Shown: in pieces, positions 45,535 through 55,664 of the stretch
Numbering within the stretch: position 1 is the stretch's first letter
Layout of the letters: the number at the start of each line of letters is the position of its first letter
Source: Candidatus Nitrospira neomarina
GTDB lineage: Bacteria; Nitrospirota; Nitrospiria; Nitrospirales; UBA8639
Direction of reading: 5' to 3'
DNA length: 64,000 nucleotides
NCBI RefSeq assembly: GCF_032051675.1
Contig: NZ_CP116968.1
Span: 3,899,001-3,963,000, forward strand
Notes under the pieces: model-generated
What the model was told of the DNA's origin: nothing
Databases searched by the model: none
What the model saw: the letters and a program-made list of their open reading frames with translations, nothing else
Translations under genes and position numbers: made by a program

Positions 45535-48500
45535 TCAATGTGTCCCTTCTTTCGATCTATCAAAAATACCCTCAAGTTCCTTCCGGGTTTGTTGAAAGAC
45601 GTCTTGAATTTGGGGTTCCCAGCCTGACAGGGCGGCTGGCTCTCCGGCCTTACAGGTGGCTTCAATTTCACCCGCTAATTGTGCTAATGAGTCGGCACCC
45701 ATGTTTCGGGAAATCCCCTTAAGGCCGTGGGCAGCCTCATTCAATTGGGTGGGGTTGTGTGTGTCCAACGCGTGCTCGATGAGGGTGACGCACTGGAGGG
45801 CGTCCTCGACGAATTTCTGAATCATGGACTCCAGAAACGCCCGGCCTCCAATTTCTTCGAGTTCCTTTAAGGTTTTGGTGTTGACTGCAGGCTGTCCGGA
45901 GGGAGGTGAATGGGGCAGGAGGTATGGGCCTTCTTCCTGAGTGGGAATATTGAAAATCTGCCGAGGCAGCCATTTTGTCAATACGCGGATCAGCTCTTCG
46001 GGACGAATAGGCTTGCTCAGGTAATCGTCCATTCCCGCTTCCAAGCATCTGAGCCGGTCCCCCTGCATGGCATTGGCGGTGAGGGCAATGATGGGCATGT
46101 GTTTGGAAATGGGCAGAGAGGTATCAGAGGATAGAAGAAAGGGTTGAGAGTGTATGGGCTCTTTCCCATCTAACTCTTTATGGGTTCCTTCTTTCGTTTC
46201 CTGCCCACGAATCGCGCGTGTGGCCTCATATCCATCCATTTCGGGCATATGACAATCCATCAGAATGGCATCATAGGTAATCCGGGACAGGGCTTCGAGG
46301 GCCTCTCGGCCATTCGCCACCACATCGGCACGGTGCCCGAGGCGTTCCACCATCATAACCGCTAATTGCTGATTGACGTGGTGATCGTCGGCCACCAGAA
46401 TACGCGCCCGCTTTGGCCGACGCCATTCCTGCAGCTGGTGGGATGTGATCAACGGGGGCGAGAGGGCGTTGGTGCCCACGGGCTCATAGCCCATGACTGT
46501 TTCCAGGCAGACTTGTAACTGGTTTTTTCGAATGGGCTTGGTCAGATAGCCGACAAACCCGGCCTCTTGCGCGGCCTTGTGATCGCCCCGCGTCCCCAAG
46601 GAGGTGAGGAGCACGAGGCGCACGGCCGCGATGTTCGGGTCAGCTTTAATGGTGCGAGCTAACTGCAGTCCATCCATACCAGGCATTTCCATATCAATGA
46701 TGGCGAGGTCCACGGGCTTGCCGTGGTGAGCCGCCTGTCGGAGAAGAGCCAGAGCATCCGTGGGAGTGGCGGCCAGAAAGCCGGTCATACACAAGTCTCG
46801 AAAGTATTGCGCCAATAATTGACGATTCGTGGGGTGATCGTCGACTCCGCAGACGGTGGCGCCCACCAGGCAAGTGTTGTCGGGTGTAGGGGACCGTGCG
46901 GGGGCAGGTTGTTTAGTCAAACACGCGGTAAACCAAAAGGTGCTGCCCTGCCCCAGTCTGCTCTCCACCCCCAGGTTTCCGCCCATCTGCTCTACGAGTT
47001 GTTTGGAGATGGCCAGGCCCAGGCCGGTGCCACCAAACTGGCGGGTAGTCGAACTATCGGCCTGCGAAAAGGGTTGAAATAGTTTGGCGTGGGCCTCAGG
47101 GGCAATGCCGATACCGGTATCGAGAACCTCCACCCGAATGGTGACGGTGTCGGAAGTATCATCGAGGACCTGAATTTGGACGACGACCTCACCGCGGGCC
47201 GTAAATTTGATGGCATTGCCCACGAGATTCATGAGAATTTGCCGCAGGCGTCCGGGGTCGCCTTGCAGAGCGGTCGGCACCGTGCTGGAAATCAGCCCCA
47301 CGAGTTCTAATTGTTTCGTGCCGGCTGGCCCGGCCAGCAAGTCGAGCGTGTCCTCCAGGGTGGTGCGCAGATCGAAATCAATGATCTCGAACTCTAGCTT
47401 GCCGGCTTCGATTTTGGAGAAATCGAGGATGTCGTTAATAAGGGTTAGCAGGGTTTCGCCGGAGGACCGCACGGTGTTGGCCAGCTGGCGTTGCTGCGAG
47501 GTCAGATCGGTTTCGAGTAAGAGGCCCGTCATCCCGATCACCCCGTTCATGGGGGTGCGAATTTCATGGCTCATGGTGGCTAAAAATTGGGATTTGGCTT
47601 GTACTGCGGCCTCAGCCTGGGTTTTCGAGGTCTCTAGCAGCGTCAATTGTTTGTGAATCCACCTGGAAATAATCCATGCCGTGGATAAAAATCCGGCTAC
47701 ACATATTAGACTGAGGGTCAACATAAACCTCCAGCTTTGCGCAAAGGAGTTTTCGAATTTGTTTGTCACTTCTTGGGTTTGTTGGGACGCCAGTTTGGCG
47801 AATGACACTTGAGCTTCACCAATCTGTTCTTTTATGTCCTCCAAGCGTACATAGAATTCCGCACGTTCCGACTCCAGACGAAGAGAATTTTGTTTAAAAC
47901 GATACAGACCTCCAGAGCCTAGCCCTATGGTTTGATGAGTCCTGTCTATCGTATATCCTTGACCAAAGAAGATTGACCCTAGATCCTGAAGAATCTTTTG
48001 AACGGTGTCGTTTGGAATGGGCGAGTCCCCCACTAGCATATTCATTCCCAGCGAGAGTCGAATCAAATTCTGTTGCAATTGGGAATCTTTTAAATCGACG
48101 AGCCGATCGGGATTGCGTTCGCCATAAAGAGTTTCCAATAAAACGGACAGGTTCCCCAATTCTGTCTGAATAATCGAAACACCTAGGGCGGCATTGCGAA
48201 TCTGATGTGCGAGCAAGTCCTCGGAGAATACCAAGGCTTCCGAAGGAGGGGCCTGTTTCCCTTTGCGATAGGCCATGGTTTGAGCCAGGCGTGTCTTTTC
48301 TTCCCAGGATTGAATTTGGTTCTTCAAGTTTTTTAACCGTTCCCTGGCCGTTTTTATGGTTTGCTGTGATTGCAGGTCTTTCAAGATTGGCCGGGAATGT
48401 TGGACCCACTTTCGCACATCTACGCCCAGGGCTTGCAGACGCTGACCAGTCTTTAGCATTTGACTCAAAATGTCGTGGGTGTCTCCGGTGGGGTACTCGT

Positions 48501-48798
48501 CGATTCGCTCATTCAACGTTTTTTCGTAGGATTGAAATGGATCGGGGTTGAGTGTGCTCGCAAGAGGATTTTCCAGGGTGTTTTCTATTTGTTTCACTGC
48601 CTGCACGCCGAGATGATTCAGCGCATTACCCATTTCCCTCTGTAACGCTCCTGCTTCCATCGCAATTATTTTGTTGGTTTGTACCTCAAAGAGCGTATAT
48701 CTCGTCAGGCCCAGGGTGACAACACCAAGGAGAACACCAAGGAATACGAGAAACCACACGAACCAAATGACGCGATGTCCAGTCGGAGCGAATGTCAT
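45535..48798 (-). CDS. hybrid sensor kinase with two receivers and Hpt (BarA type)
   Basis: 1087 residues. Two membrane helices (about 10-32 and 360-385) flank a large, helical periplasmic region. Then come a kinase dimerisation domain ([16 protein letters not shown]), ATPase ([28 protein letters not shown]), a first receiver ([16 protein letters not shown]), a second receiver ([26 protein letters not shown]), and a C-terminal Hpt domain with [14 protein letters not shown] as phospho-acceptor His. Such phosphorelay proteins hand phosphate to separate regulators; the adjacent RpfG-type protein is a natural partner. Confidence 0.93.
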   Translation of the reverse strand: MTFAPTGHRVIWFVWFLVFLGVLLGVVTLGLTRYTLFEVQTNKIIAMEAGALQREMGNALNHLGVQAVKQIENTLENPLASTLNPDPFQSYEKTLNERIDEYPTGDTHDILSQMLKTGQRLQALGVDVRKWVQHSRPILKDLQSQQTIKTARERLKNLKNQIQSWEEKTRLAQTMAYRKGKQAPPSEALVFSEDLLAHQIRNAALGVSIIQTELGNLSVLLETLYGERNPDRLVDLKDSQLQQNLIRLSLGMNMLVGDSPIPNDTVQKILQDLGSIFFGQGYTIDRTHQTIGLGSGGLYRFKQNSLRLESERAEFYVRLEDIKEQIGEAQVSFAKLASQQTQEVTNKFENSFAQSWRFMLTLSLICVAGFLSTAWIISRWIHKQLTLLETSKTQAEAAVQAKSQFLATMSHEIRTPMNGVIGMTGLLLETDLTSQQRQLANTVRSSGETLLTLINDILDFSKIEAGKLEFEIIDFDLRTTLEDTLDLLAGPAGTKQLELVGLISSTVPTALQGDPGRLRQILMNLVGNAIKFTARGEVVVQIQVLDDTSDTVTIRVEVLDTGIGIAPEAHAKLFQPFSQADSSTTRQFGGTGLGLAISKQLVEQMGGNLGVESRLGQGSTFWFTACLTKQPAPARSPTPDNTCLVGATVCGVDDHPTNRQLLAQYFRDLCMTGFLAATPTDALALLRQAAHHGKPVDLAIIDMEMPGMDGLQLARTIKADPNIAAVRLVLLTSLGTRGDHKAAQEAGFVGYLTKPIRKNQLQVCLETVMGYEPVGTNALSPPLITSHQLQEWRRPKRARILVADDHHVNQQLAVMMVERLGHRADVVANGREALEALSRITYDAILMDCHMPEMDGYEATRAIRGQETKEGTHKELDGKEPIHSQPFLLSSDTSLPISKHMPIIALTANAMQGDRLRCLEAGMDDYLSKPIRPEELIRVLTKWLPRQIFNIPTQEEGPYLLPHSPPSGQPAVNTKTLKELEEIGGRAFLESMIQKFVEDALQCVTLIEHALDTHNPTQLNEAAHGLKGISRNMGADSLAQLAGEIEATCKAGEPAALSGWEPQIQDVFQQTRKELEGIFDRSKEGTH

Positions 48799-48936
48799 GG
48801 GATTAATGGGCCTTCACTAGTTGGGGTAAGTTTTTCAAATAAAAGGAGACTACCGTCCCCTTTTTCAATTAGATCGCTCAGACCTGCAGGCTGCCCTGGT
48901 AATGGGAGGAGTTCAACTGAAGAGGATGTTTCATCC

Positions 48937-49131
48937 TCAATCGAAGGTTCCTAATTTTTCCAGGGCGGATACAGCCAAGACTCGTGTGGGAATCGGTCTG
49001 CATTCTTCCGGACCGAATCCCGAAGTTAAGGAAATTTTTCCCATTAAAAAAACCTTCAAAGGGACGGCGCCTAGTCCTGCGTCCTGAGCGAGCCGAATGA
49101 AATTTTGGCATGGTGCATAGCCGCCAACCAT
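48937..49131 (-). CDS. hypothetical small protein (64 aa)
   Basis: MVGGYAPCQNFIRLAQDAGL and so on to TRVLAVSALEKLGTFD. The ATG at 49131 is preceded by AAGGAG five bases upstream, a very good ribosome site. A competing minus frame (48878-49111) has none. It follows MshN with a 74-base gap and the same strand, so may be the last gene of the pilus operon. No family recognised. Confidence 0.45.
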   Translation of the reverse strand: MVGGYAPCQNFIRLAQDAGLGAVPLKVFLMGKISLTSGFGPEECRPIPTRVLAVSALEKLGTFD

Positions 49132-49205
49132 AATGACTCCTTAGGCAGTGAACCGGCCGGGAATATGGTGGCGAGGGCGTCTTCAGACGCCAGTGATTCC
49201 GTTGG

Positions 49206-50621
49206 TTATTGCTCTTTCCTCAGGCCTGGGGAGTTGTCCAATATTGAGCCCCGCGTCTTGGTTAGTGAGGACAAGCGGGCAAACAATTTTTTTCTGGTAG
49301 AAAAGAACTCCGGCTGGCCTTCTGTTAATTGTAAGAACCTACCAAAATATTGATTCGCTAACCGATTATTCCCCATTCGTTCATAGGCATAGCCCATATT
49401 CAAATGGATATGGGGCAATTCCGGTTGGAGTGCCTCGGCCTGCCGAAGTTCATGCACCGCAAGTTGGAAACTCCCTTGTTGTTCCGCTACCAGAGCTCGT
49501 TGGATCCATAATTGTGGGACTTTGTCGTTGCGTGCGAGGCCGCTTAAGAAATACTGATCCGCCTGTTCAAGCTGTCCTGCTCCCAAATACGCCGTGCCCA
49601 TCCAGAACCATGGTTCCCAGGTGACGGGAGGATCATGGAAGAGGGGGGAAAGCATGGCATGCGCCTCTTTGTATTCACCGTTTTGGATAAGTTCTCGGGC
49701 GCGATGGAGCAAATTGGCAGAAGATCGCTGAGGTGGACCTGTGTTTTGAGCGTTCACCTGAACCCCCTCGTTTTTCAGAGTAAGGGCTGCCGTGTTAACA
49801 GGGGCAGAAGGCGCGTCACTCACAAGAGAGGTGATGGTTGTGAGTTCATCCAGATTGATTGGTTCTTCCTCTAAATCGGCTTCTAACGGGATGGGTTTGC
49901 CTGCCTCATTGACGGATGCGACTTCGACAAAGGTCGAATCACGTTGTTCTGATTGGGCAAGGACTGTGATTGGAGGACTGGTTGCAAATTTCTTCGGATC
50001 AGTGTTGGGCTGGTTCTGTGCTACGTCTGTTGTTGTGCGTGGCGTTGAGAGGGATGTGCCCGCGGTTTTCTGGTGAGGGTCTTCGGATGTGGGGGTTATT
50101 AATCGTGTTGCAGGTGCGGGGGAGGCCGGAGTTTCTTCCACGGGTTGTATGGGGAGGGCATGTTCGACCTTCAATGGAGAGGATGGCTCCATTGACGCGC
50201 CATCTTGGGATGTGGGCGATGCCTCATCCGGTTCCCGGGCAGCTGATACTGGAAGACTCTCTTCAGGTTCAGCAGTTGGTAGCTGCGTGGCTTCAAATGA
50301 ACCCGAATCATCAGGTGGAGTCCCTAAAAGCGGAGAAGAGTTCGACAGAGCCACACGCTGTCCGGGCAAAGAAGAGGCTTCCGTTGGCATGCCGAAGTCC
50401 AGATGTAAGCCGATCCAGTAGGCACCCATGCCTAGACTGCTCAAGCCGATTGTCATGCCGATCCCGATCAACCAAAACTTTAATGGAGAGGGCCGGTGGT
50501 GCCAACCAGGTTCTCTTCTCACTTTAGGTGGAAGGACAAGGGGTGCCTGCTGGGCCGTCTCGGTCCCGTCATTTTTGGTCTGGGTCTGAAGTCGCTGGAG
50601 GGTGTCTGCGATGATACTCAT
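49206..50621 (-). CDS. mshN: MshN-like TPR membrane protein of the pilus operon
   Basis: 471 residues. A cytoplasmic N-terminus (about 40 aa) with IIADTLQRLQ, one membrane helix (about 48-68), a long Pro/Ser/Thr-rich periplasmic linker (about 75-300) and a C-terminal block of tetratricopeptide repeats (about 320-455: NGEYKEAHAMLSPLF, WMGTAYLGAGQLEQADQYF, RALVAEQQGSFQLAVHELRQAEAL and LNMGYAYERMGNNRLANQYFGRFL). Order next to the ExeA-type ATPase matches mshN in MSHA operons. It probably bridges inner-membrane and secretin parts. Confidence 0.78.
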   Translation of the reverse strand: MSIIADTLQRLQTQTKNDGTETAQQAPLVLPPKVRREPGWHHRPSPLKFWLIGIGMTIGLSSLGMGAYWIGLHLDFGMPTEASSLPGQRVALSNSSPLLGTPPDDSGSFEATQLPTAEPEESLPVSAAREPDEASPTSQDGASMEPSSPLKVEHALPIQPVEETPASPAPATRLITPTSEDPHQKTAGTSLSTPRTTTDVAQNQPNTDPKKFATSPPITVLAQSEQRDSTFVEVASVNEAGKPIPLEADLEEEPINLDELTTITSLVSDAPSAPVNTAALTLKNEGVQVNAQNTGPPQRSSANLLHRARELIQNGEYKEAHAMLSPLFHDPPVTWEPWFWMGTAYLGAGQLEQADQYFLSGLARNDKVPQLWIQRALVAEQQGSFQLAVHELRQAEALQPELPHIHLNMGYAYERMGNNRLANQYFGRFLQLTEGQPEFFSTRKKLFARLSSLTKTRGSILDNSPGLRKEQ

Positions 50622-50649
50622 GGTCTGTTCGTTTTCCGTGATCCTCTTG

Positions 50650-51477
50650 TTACGGAAGAAATTCTTTGGTTGCGCGCCAGATCATCATGGGAGTCACCGT
50701 ATGTCGGCCCTGAGCATAAGCGGCTAACAGGGCCCGGTCGCACAGTTGATTGATGCGGCGCGGGACTCCACGACTCCAAGCATAAATGAGCCAGAGGACT
50801 CCCTCACCAAGATGAAATCGGTGTCGGGCATCGGCGATATGCAGTCGATGTCGGATGTACGCACGAGTCTCCCGCCAGGTAAATGATTCAAGGCGATAGC
50901 GAACGCTAATGCGCTGCCGCAATGGTCGAAAGGCCCGAGTCGCCAACTTTTGTTCCAACTCCGGTTGTCCAACCAGCAGGAGGCACATCAATTTATCTTT
51001 TTCGGTATCCAGATTGGAGAGAAGCCGAAGTCCTTCCAGGACTTTTCCACTGAGCCGGTGGGCTTCGTCCACCAACACGACGACCCGTTCCCCTTCCACG
51101 GCCAGACGGAGCAACAGCTTAGGCAGTTCCCGTTGCAAGGCCCCAAGCGACTGATCTTCAGGCAGTGTTCCGGTCAAATCTTCATAAATGGATACAAGTA
51201 AATCAGAATAGGACTGATCCGGATTCATGAGATACGCAAACCGAACCCCGGTCGGCGGATGGCGAAGCAGGTGCCGGCACAACAGGGTTTTACCGAGACC
51301 CACTTCCCCCGTCAGCATGGTAAGTCCACCACTGGCAATGCCAAATCGGAGATGATTCAGCGCTTCCAGATGGTGACTGCCGGGAAAAAAGAAATCGGTA
51401 TCGGGTGTGAGGCGAAATGGGGGTTCAGAAAAACCCAATTCCTGATAGCACATGCTGAGATCTAACGTCGTCATCAT
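50650..51477 (-). CDS. mshM: MshM-like ExeA/GspA-type AAA+ ATPase
   Basis: 275 residues. Opening YQELGFSEPPFRLTPDTDFF is the ExeA/GspA hallmark. P-loop GEVGLGKTL at about 57-65, Walker B VVVLVDEAHRL and GLRLLSNLDTEKDKLMCLLLVGQPEL follow. Overlaps MshL start-stop by four bases (ATGA), so translation is coupled. The family helps secretin assembly. Confidence 0.9.
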   Translation of the reverse strand: MMTTLDLSMCYQELGFSEPPFRLTPDTDFFFPGSHHLEALNHLRFGIASGGLTMLTGEVGLGKTLLCRHLLRHPPTGVRFAYLMNPDQSYSDLLVSIYEDLTGTLPEDQSLGALQRELPKLLLRLAVEGERVVVLVDEAHRLSGKVLEGLRLLSNLDTEKDKLMCLLLVGQPELEQKLATRAFRPLRQRISVRYRLESFTWRETRAYIRHRLHIADARHRFHLGEGVLWLIYAWSRGVPRRINQLCDRALLAAYAQGRHTVTPMMIWRATKEFLP

Positions 51478-53096
51478 GAGGCTCGTATAATCTTAGGGGA
51501 GAGAAAGATGACCAGCTCACTTTTCTTTTTAGCTGTGTACGTTCCCTTAAATAAGCGACCAAGATAGGGAATGTCACCCAAGAGAGGAACCTTGCGTTCG
51601 GTTTCTGAGGATTCTTCTTGGATGAGTCCACCGATAATGACCATTTCTCCATCTTTCAACCTGACCAATCCGGAGGATTGCTTGACATCTAAGACCGGGG
51701 CGGTGGCTCCGCCCTCTCCTCTTTTAGCACCTGGTGATTCCCTAATTTCACGGAGCCGGGAAAGAATCGGGGTCACATCCAGCATAATCCATCCATCTTC
51801 GGAGATCTGGGGTGTAACGGAAAGGACCAAGCCTACCGTGACGGATCGCACCTGCTCAGTCACAATATTGCCACTCCCGGCAGTTCCTTGAGCAACGGTT
51901 GAGGAAAAAAATGGTTCATCGGTGGCGACTTTAATTAAGGCCGGTTGGTTATTCATCGTGACCACCCGAGGTTGAGAGATCACTCGAATTTCGCCCTGTT
52001 CTTCCAGTGCTGTGAGCACTCCATCAAAACTCCCATCCTCGAAGGAGATAGTGGTCGTGGCAGCTTTTGCCATGAAACCTCCGAAGGGCGCGGTAATTAT
52101 GTTTGCGAGGGCAATGGCGCCATTTGTGCCATCAAAATTAATCCTGCTCCAATCAATACCCAGACTGTACTGATCATCCAGAGCAACTTCATAAATCCGC
52201 ACCTCGATCTCTACCTGTCGGTATAGGGCCTCGTGAACGCTTTTGAGAAAATCGTCAATTTCATCGACCCGTTTATACCGATCAGATATCTGAATAGTTC
52301 CTGAGAGACGATTGACCACGAGTCGTCCCTCTTCGGACATCAGAGTCTTAATTTGCATTTCCAATTCTTCCCAGAATTTTATTTCGTCCTCCTGGTTCAC
52401 CGTGATTTGTCCGGTGTCCTGGGATGCGCCGCCTCCGCTCCCCCCGCTGGAACCGGAGCTGAGCTGCGCGCGGTTTTGTCCTGTTCCACTCCGAACGAGA
52501 CGGATGTAATCGACGTTCAATGTTTTCGTTTTGAATTGCCTGACCTGAATCAGGTTCTGGTGGTGTTCCCAGTAATAACCATGGGCCTCCAAAATGGCTG
52601 ACATCGCCTGTTCCAGGGGCAGATGATGAAAATCAACGGTAATGGTGCCGGTGATTTCTGGTCCGGCCACAATATTTAAATGGTTGCTCCGAGCAAACAA
52701 TGCCAACGCGTCAATGACAGGCAGATCTTGTGCGCGAAACGAATACAAGGGCCCCATGGAAGGGGCAGGTGGCGGTGTCGGAGGCTTGGGGAGATCGCTG
52801 GTGAGCAACATGCGATCCTCCAGGGAAAATGTCGCCTGAGGGTTGTTCACGGATGATGCCGCCACATCTGAGCTCAGGGAAAGTCTTTGTGAAGTCTGTG
52901 TGGTGGTGGCATCTGAGATTGACCGGTCTGCATCTGGATTGGCGATGGTGCATCCCCACAGACTGAGCATGCCCAAAAGAGCCAGACTTTGAAAAACTCG
53001 TACGCCATATGTGAAGGATGCTCCGTTGGACGGGCGAGTGGATATAATGAACGTCTGAGGATTCACTATGGTGTTGTGGCGCATGTCGTCTTTCAT
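51474..53096 (-). CDS. mshL: MshL-like secretin of the pilus system
   Basis: 540 residues, outer-membrane ring channel for pilus exit. Lipoprotein-like signal (LALLGMLSLWGC) about residues 38-49, STN domain (about 110-180: FSFRAQDLPVIDALALFARSNHLNIVAGPEITG), a Gly/Ser-rich linker, and the secretin domain (about 290-535) ending VPLLGDIPYLGRLFKG...VIFLSPKII. The start is not fixed by a strong ribosome site. Follows MshK by 16 bases. Confidence 0.9.
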   Translation of the reverse strand: MKDDMRHNTIVNPQTFIISTRPSNGASFTYGVRVFQSLALLGMLSLWGCTIANPDADRSISDATTTQTSQRLSLSSDVAASSVNNPQATFSLEDRMLLTSDLPKPPTPPPAPSMGPLYSFRAQDLPVIDALALFARSNHLNIVAGPEITGTITVDFHHLPLEQAMSAILEAHGYYWEHHQNLIQVRQFKTKTLNVDYIRLVRSGTGQNRAQLSSGSSGGSGGGASQDTGQITVNQEDEIKFWEELEMQIKTLMSEEGRLVVNRLSGTIQISDRYKRVDEIDDFLKSVHEALYRQVEIEVRIYEVALDDQYSLGIDWSRINFDGTNGAIALANIITAPFGGFMAKAATTTISFEDGSFDGVLTALEEQGEIRVISQPRVVTMNNQPALIKVATDEPFFSSTVAQGTAGSGNIVTEQVRSVTVGLVLSVTPQISEDGWIMLDVTPILSRLREIRESPGAKRGEGGATAPVLDVKQSSGLVRLKDGEMVIIGGLIQEESSETERKVPLLGDIPYLGRLFKGTYTAKKKSELVIFLSPKIIRAS

Positions 53097-53112
53097 GGAG
53101 TGATGAGGAAAG

Positions 53113-53628
53113 TTATGACGTCGTTTTTTTGGAAAATGTTATCCATTGGTTTTTGCCCTGATGTTTGAGCCATACCCCTTTGGGCTGAATGGACAGGACC
53201 TGATATCCGTTAATCATTTCTCCTTCATACACGACGGTCCGGTTGATCACGGCACTCCGATGTTCGCCTTCGACGGCAATGGCTTTAAGGGTAAAGGTAT
53301 TCGTCACCTGCTTCTCCCCTGTTTGGGTTGCTCCCAACGAAGCTGGGTCCGGTTGCTCCCGAGAGGCCGCTACGATGGGGGCAAAAGGATCACGGCTTGA
53401 GTATTCGATCCATTGACCAGCCTCATCCTCATGGGGTCGCCCCGTAGAGGTAAGGGGAGGGAGAGTCGGGGCAGACAGCAGTCGATTCAGTCCCACGGAG
53501 ATGATTCCCGGTGCATCGGATGCCGTATCCACGATATTGGTATAGACTGCGAATCCTGCGAGAAAACACAGACCAATCGTGACAAACGGATTTTTTAAAG
53601 CTCGACGGAATCGTTGATTTTCATCCAT
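53113..53628 (-). CDS. mshK: MshK/PilP-like pilus accessory protein
   Basis: 171 residues. One membrane helix (about 12-32: FVTIGLCFLAGFAVYTNIV), a linker, then a small beta domain with FTLKAIAVEGEHRSAVINRTVVYEGEMINGYQVLSIQPKGVWLKH, like the homologous region of GspC/PilP. Its start overlaps the end of the PilO-like gene by 34 bases. Position between mshJ and mshL matches MSHA operons. Confidence 0.75.
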   Translation of the reverse strand: MDENQRFRRALKNPFVTIGLCFLAGFAVYTNIVDTASDAPGIISVGLNRLLSAPTLPPLTSTGRPHEDEAGQWIEYSSRDPFAPIVAASREQPDPASLGATQTGEKQVTNTFTLKAIAVEGEHRSAVINRTVVYEGEMINGYQVLSIQPKGVWLKHQGKNQWITFSKKTTS

Positions 53629-54182
53629 ACCGACAATCCAATGGTTAAATGAGTGGCTTGTTGACCATCTCCCATGACCGTCACATTCTGAATGTCGACT
53701 CTTGGTCCGGATCTGGTGAGAGCTTTTAGGAACTGAAGATAGGAACGATATGCATTGTGATTTCCCTCCGAATTAACTTGAATTTCCAACGGAACCAATG
53801 TCACTCCCTGTATGGGAGCCGTGGTGCGTTCTGTGCTCAAAATCCGATATTGGATGAGGAGGTTCCACTGGTTGCCGTCGGTCTGAAGCGTTTGCGCCCA
53901 TTGCGCCAAATGGGTGAAGTTTTGGAGTAAGCGTTGTTCAGCCAGTTGGAGGTGAGTGGCAAGCGCTTCCGGACGAGCCTGAAGGTATTGAGAGCGAAGC
54001 TCCGACACCTGTTGTTCCAAGCCGATCGCATCTTGAGTCAACGATTGGCGCTTCTGAATGGCGAAAAGTTTATCCAGACTCACCCAGCCCACAATGGATA
54101 ACGTGCCAATCAGGAGCATCACGAGGGCCGTGCTTCTGAGCTGTTGGGGATTGGGCCACTCAAAACGTCGAAGCCACTTCAT
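53595..54182 (-). CDS. mshJ: MshJ/PilO-like inner-membrane pilus protein
   Basis: 195 residues from MKWLRRFEW, whose ATG overlaps the stop of the upstream gene by four bases (ATGA); a longer open frame (to 54266) lies wholly in that gene. One N-terminal helix (about 18-38), a coiled coil (about 45-90) and a ferredoxin-like periplasmic domain as in PilO. Confidence 0.78.
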   Translation of the reverse strand: MKWLRRFEWPNPQQLRSTALVMLLIGTLSIVGWVSLDKLFAIQKRQSLTQDAIGLEQQVSELRSQYLQARPEALATHLQLAEQRLLQNFTHLAQWAQTLQTDGNQWNLLIQYRILSTERTTAPIQGVTLVPLEIQVNSEGNHNAYRSYLQFLKALTRSGPRVDIQNVTVMGDGQQATHLTIGLSVWMKINDSVEL

Positions 54183-55660
54183 GACATGGTTCCCTTCAAG
54201 GTGAACCGATAGAGCGGGCGTTCGTTGCTTGAGGTGGCGGTTTGGGTCAAGAGTTGATCTCGCCAATCCTCATGCAGGGACACATGATAGGGTCCATCCG
54301 CCAGCTGTTGCACGAATTGATCCACCACAAGCAATGTGGCGGCAAGATTGGTAGAAGTGCTGCCGTCCAGCTCCACGTTCCATCCGTCCTGGGTTCGCTC
54401 CACAAAGGCTTTGCGCAAGATGACCTGGGTGGGGATAATGGATCCCAGATAGTTGAGAAATGGGCCTTCTAATTCCGGCGTGGTGGTTTCGCTGACGGAT
54501 TGAGCCCATTGTCGTTTCGTGTCTAACGACATGAGGCGACCTTCCCATTGCGCGTAATCCTGCTGGAGGGCGCTGACCTGGTCGGTCATGGTCTGCATCG
54601 CTGTGCGATGTCTGGCTAAATAACCTTCGATGACGCTGGTTGTTCCGACTCCGAAAAGAATAAAAACCGCAAGCATGGCGACGAAAGCCTTGGTGAGGGT
54701 CTTTCGTAGCGGAGCTTGGAGAACCTGCGTGGGTGTGAAGTTGCTGTGCAAATTGACCGGAAGCATCGCACCGACCCACAGCCAGTAATTCCAGTCCGGC
54801 TTGATGGGGTATGGTATGAGAGGAGTATTGACGTGTGGCTGTATTTCACCTGCCGTTAATCGTGCTTCATCGTTCCAAAACCAGATGCAGGGAAACTGTA
54901 AATTGGTTTGTTGTGTGATAAACATGATCGTTCGGTTGGCCTCGGTTCCGACCCGCTCTCCTAGTGGAACCCAGTCTTGAGCCGGGAACAGATGTCGGGT
55001 CCAGATCGGGGTTCCATTATCATTTCCTGCGACAATCATGATTTTGCCTTCGAGCATGGTGATCAGGATCGAACCTTTTCCAGGTTCGACAGGCAACGTG
55101 CTGAGTTGACTCTCAGCCAGAGTAGAAAGAGGAGCCAACTGACGAAGAGATAAGCCTGACTCTTGGCAGATGTGCACGATCTTCTCGATATAGTCTTGGG
55201 GCCATATATCAAGGTGGACATGTAATTTCCCTCGCGCTTCCAAGCCTAGCTGATATCGCCAAGCCGCTGGGCCCTCCCACGGTTTTTCCTGTTGGACCTT
55301 TCGTTCAAGAAAAGGAAGGAGGTCAGTGGGGAGCATCGGAGGGATTTGAATGGTCCGGGAGGCAAGCCGCGGATGGTCAACGAGCATGGCGAGGTGCGTG
55401 CCGGGAAATTGGGTGTGGTGAATCGCTTCTTCCAACGCTTCGCGAAGTGTGTCTAGGGAGACGTGCCGGCCTGGACGTTCCCAACTCCGTCCAATGGTAT
55501 TTTTCACAATTGATAAGGCTTTCAATCGACCATTGGAAAGGCTGACGCTTAAAATCGTCTGTTTTTTCTTCACCAGGGTCTTCTGGAGGTTCAGGGGGAC
55601 CTCCGGCGTAGGTGTCTGAGCGTCGGCAAAAGATGTGGGTGATTGCAAGGTGTTGAACAT
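54179..55660 (-). CDS. mshI: MshI-like PilM/PilN fusion protein
   Basis: 493 residues. The first 310 are an actin-like PilM fold (ILSVSLSNGRLKALSIVKN, LAMLVDHPRLASRTIQIPPMLP and GSILITMLEGKIMIVAG). A membrane helix at about 335-352 and a PilN-like coiled coil plus periplasmic domain follow (LGSIIPTQVILRKAFVERTQDGWNVELDGSTS). In many species PilM and PilN are separate; here they are one chain, as in MSHA MshI. It starts 5 bases after the upstream prepilin. Confidence 0.8.
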   Translation of the reverse strand: MFNTLQSPTSFADAQTPTPEVPLNLQKTLVKKKQTILSVSLSNGRLKALSIVKNTIGRSWERPGRHVSLDTLREALEEAIHHTQFPGTHLAMLVDHPRLASRTIQIPPMLPTDLLPFLERKVQQEKPWEGPAAWRYQLGLEARGKLHVHLDIWPQDYIEKIVHICQESGLSLRQLAPLSTLAESQLSTLPVEPGKGSILITMLEGKIMIVAGNDNGTPIWTRHLFPAQDWVPLGERVGTEANRTIMFITQQTNLQFPCIWFWNDEARLTAGEIQPHVNTPLIPYPIKPDWNYWLWVGAMLPVNLHSNFTPTQVLQAPLRKTLTKAFVAMLAVFILFGVGTTSVIEGYLARHRTAMQTMTDQVSALQQDYAQWEGRLMSLDTKRQWAQSVSETTTPELEGPFLNYLGSIIPTQVILRKAFVERTQDGWNVELDGSTSTNLAATLLVVDQFVQQLADGPYHVSLHEDWRDQLLTQTATSSNERPLYRFTLKGTMS

Positions 55661-55664
55661 CGTA

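Noticed and set aside
45535..48798. Idea that the hybrid kinase is the partner of the sigma54 regulator at 13590
   Set aside because: The adjacent CHASE3 kinase (three bases before the regulator) is a much better partner; the hybrid kinase adjoins an RpfG-type regulator.
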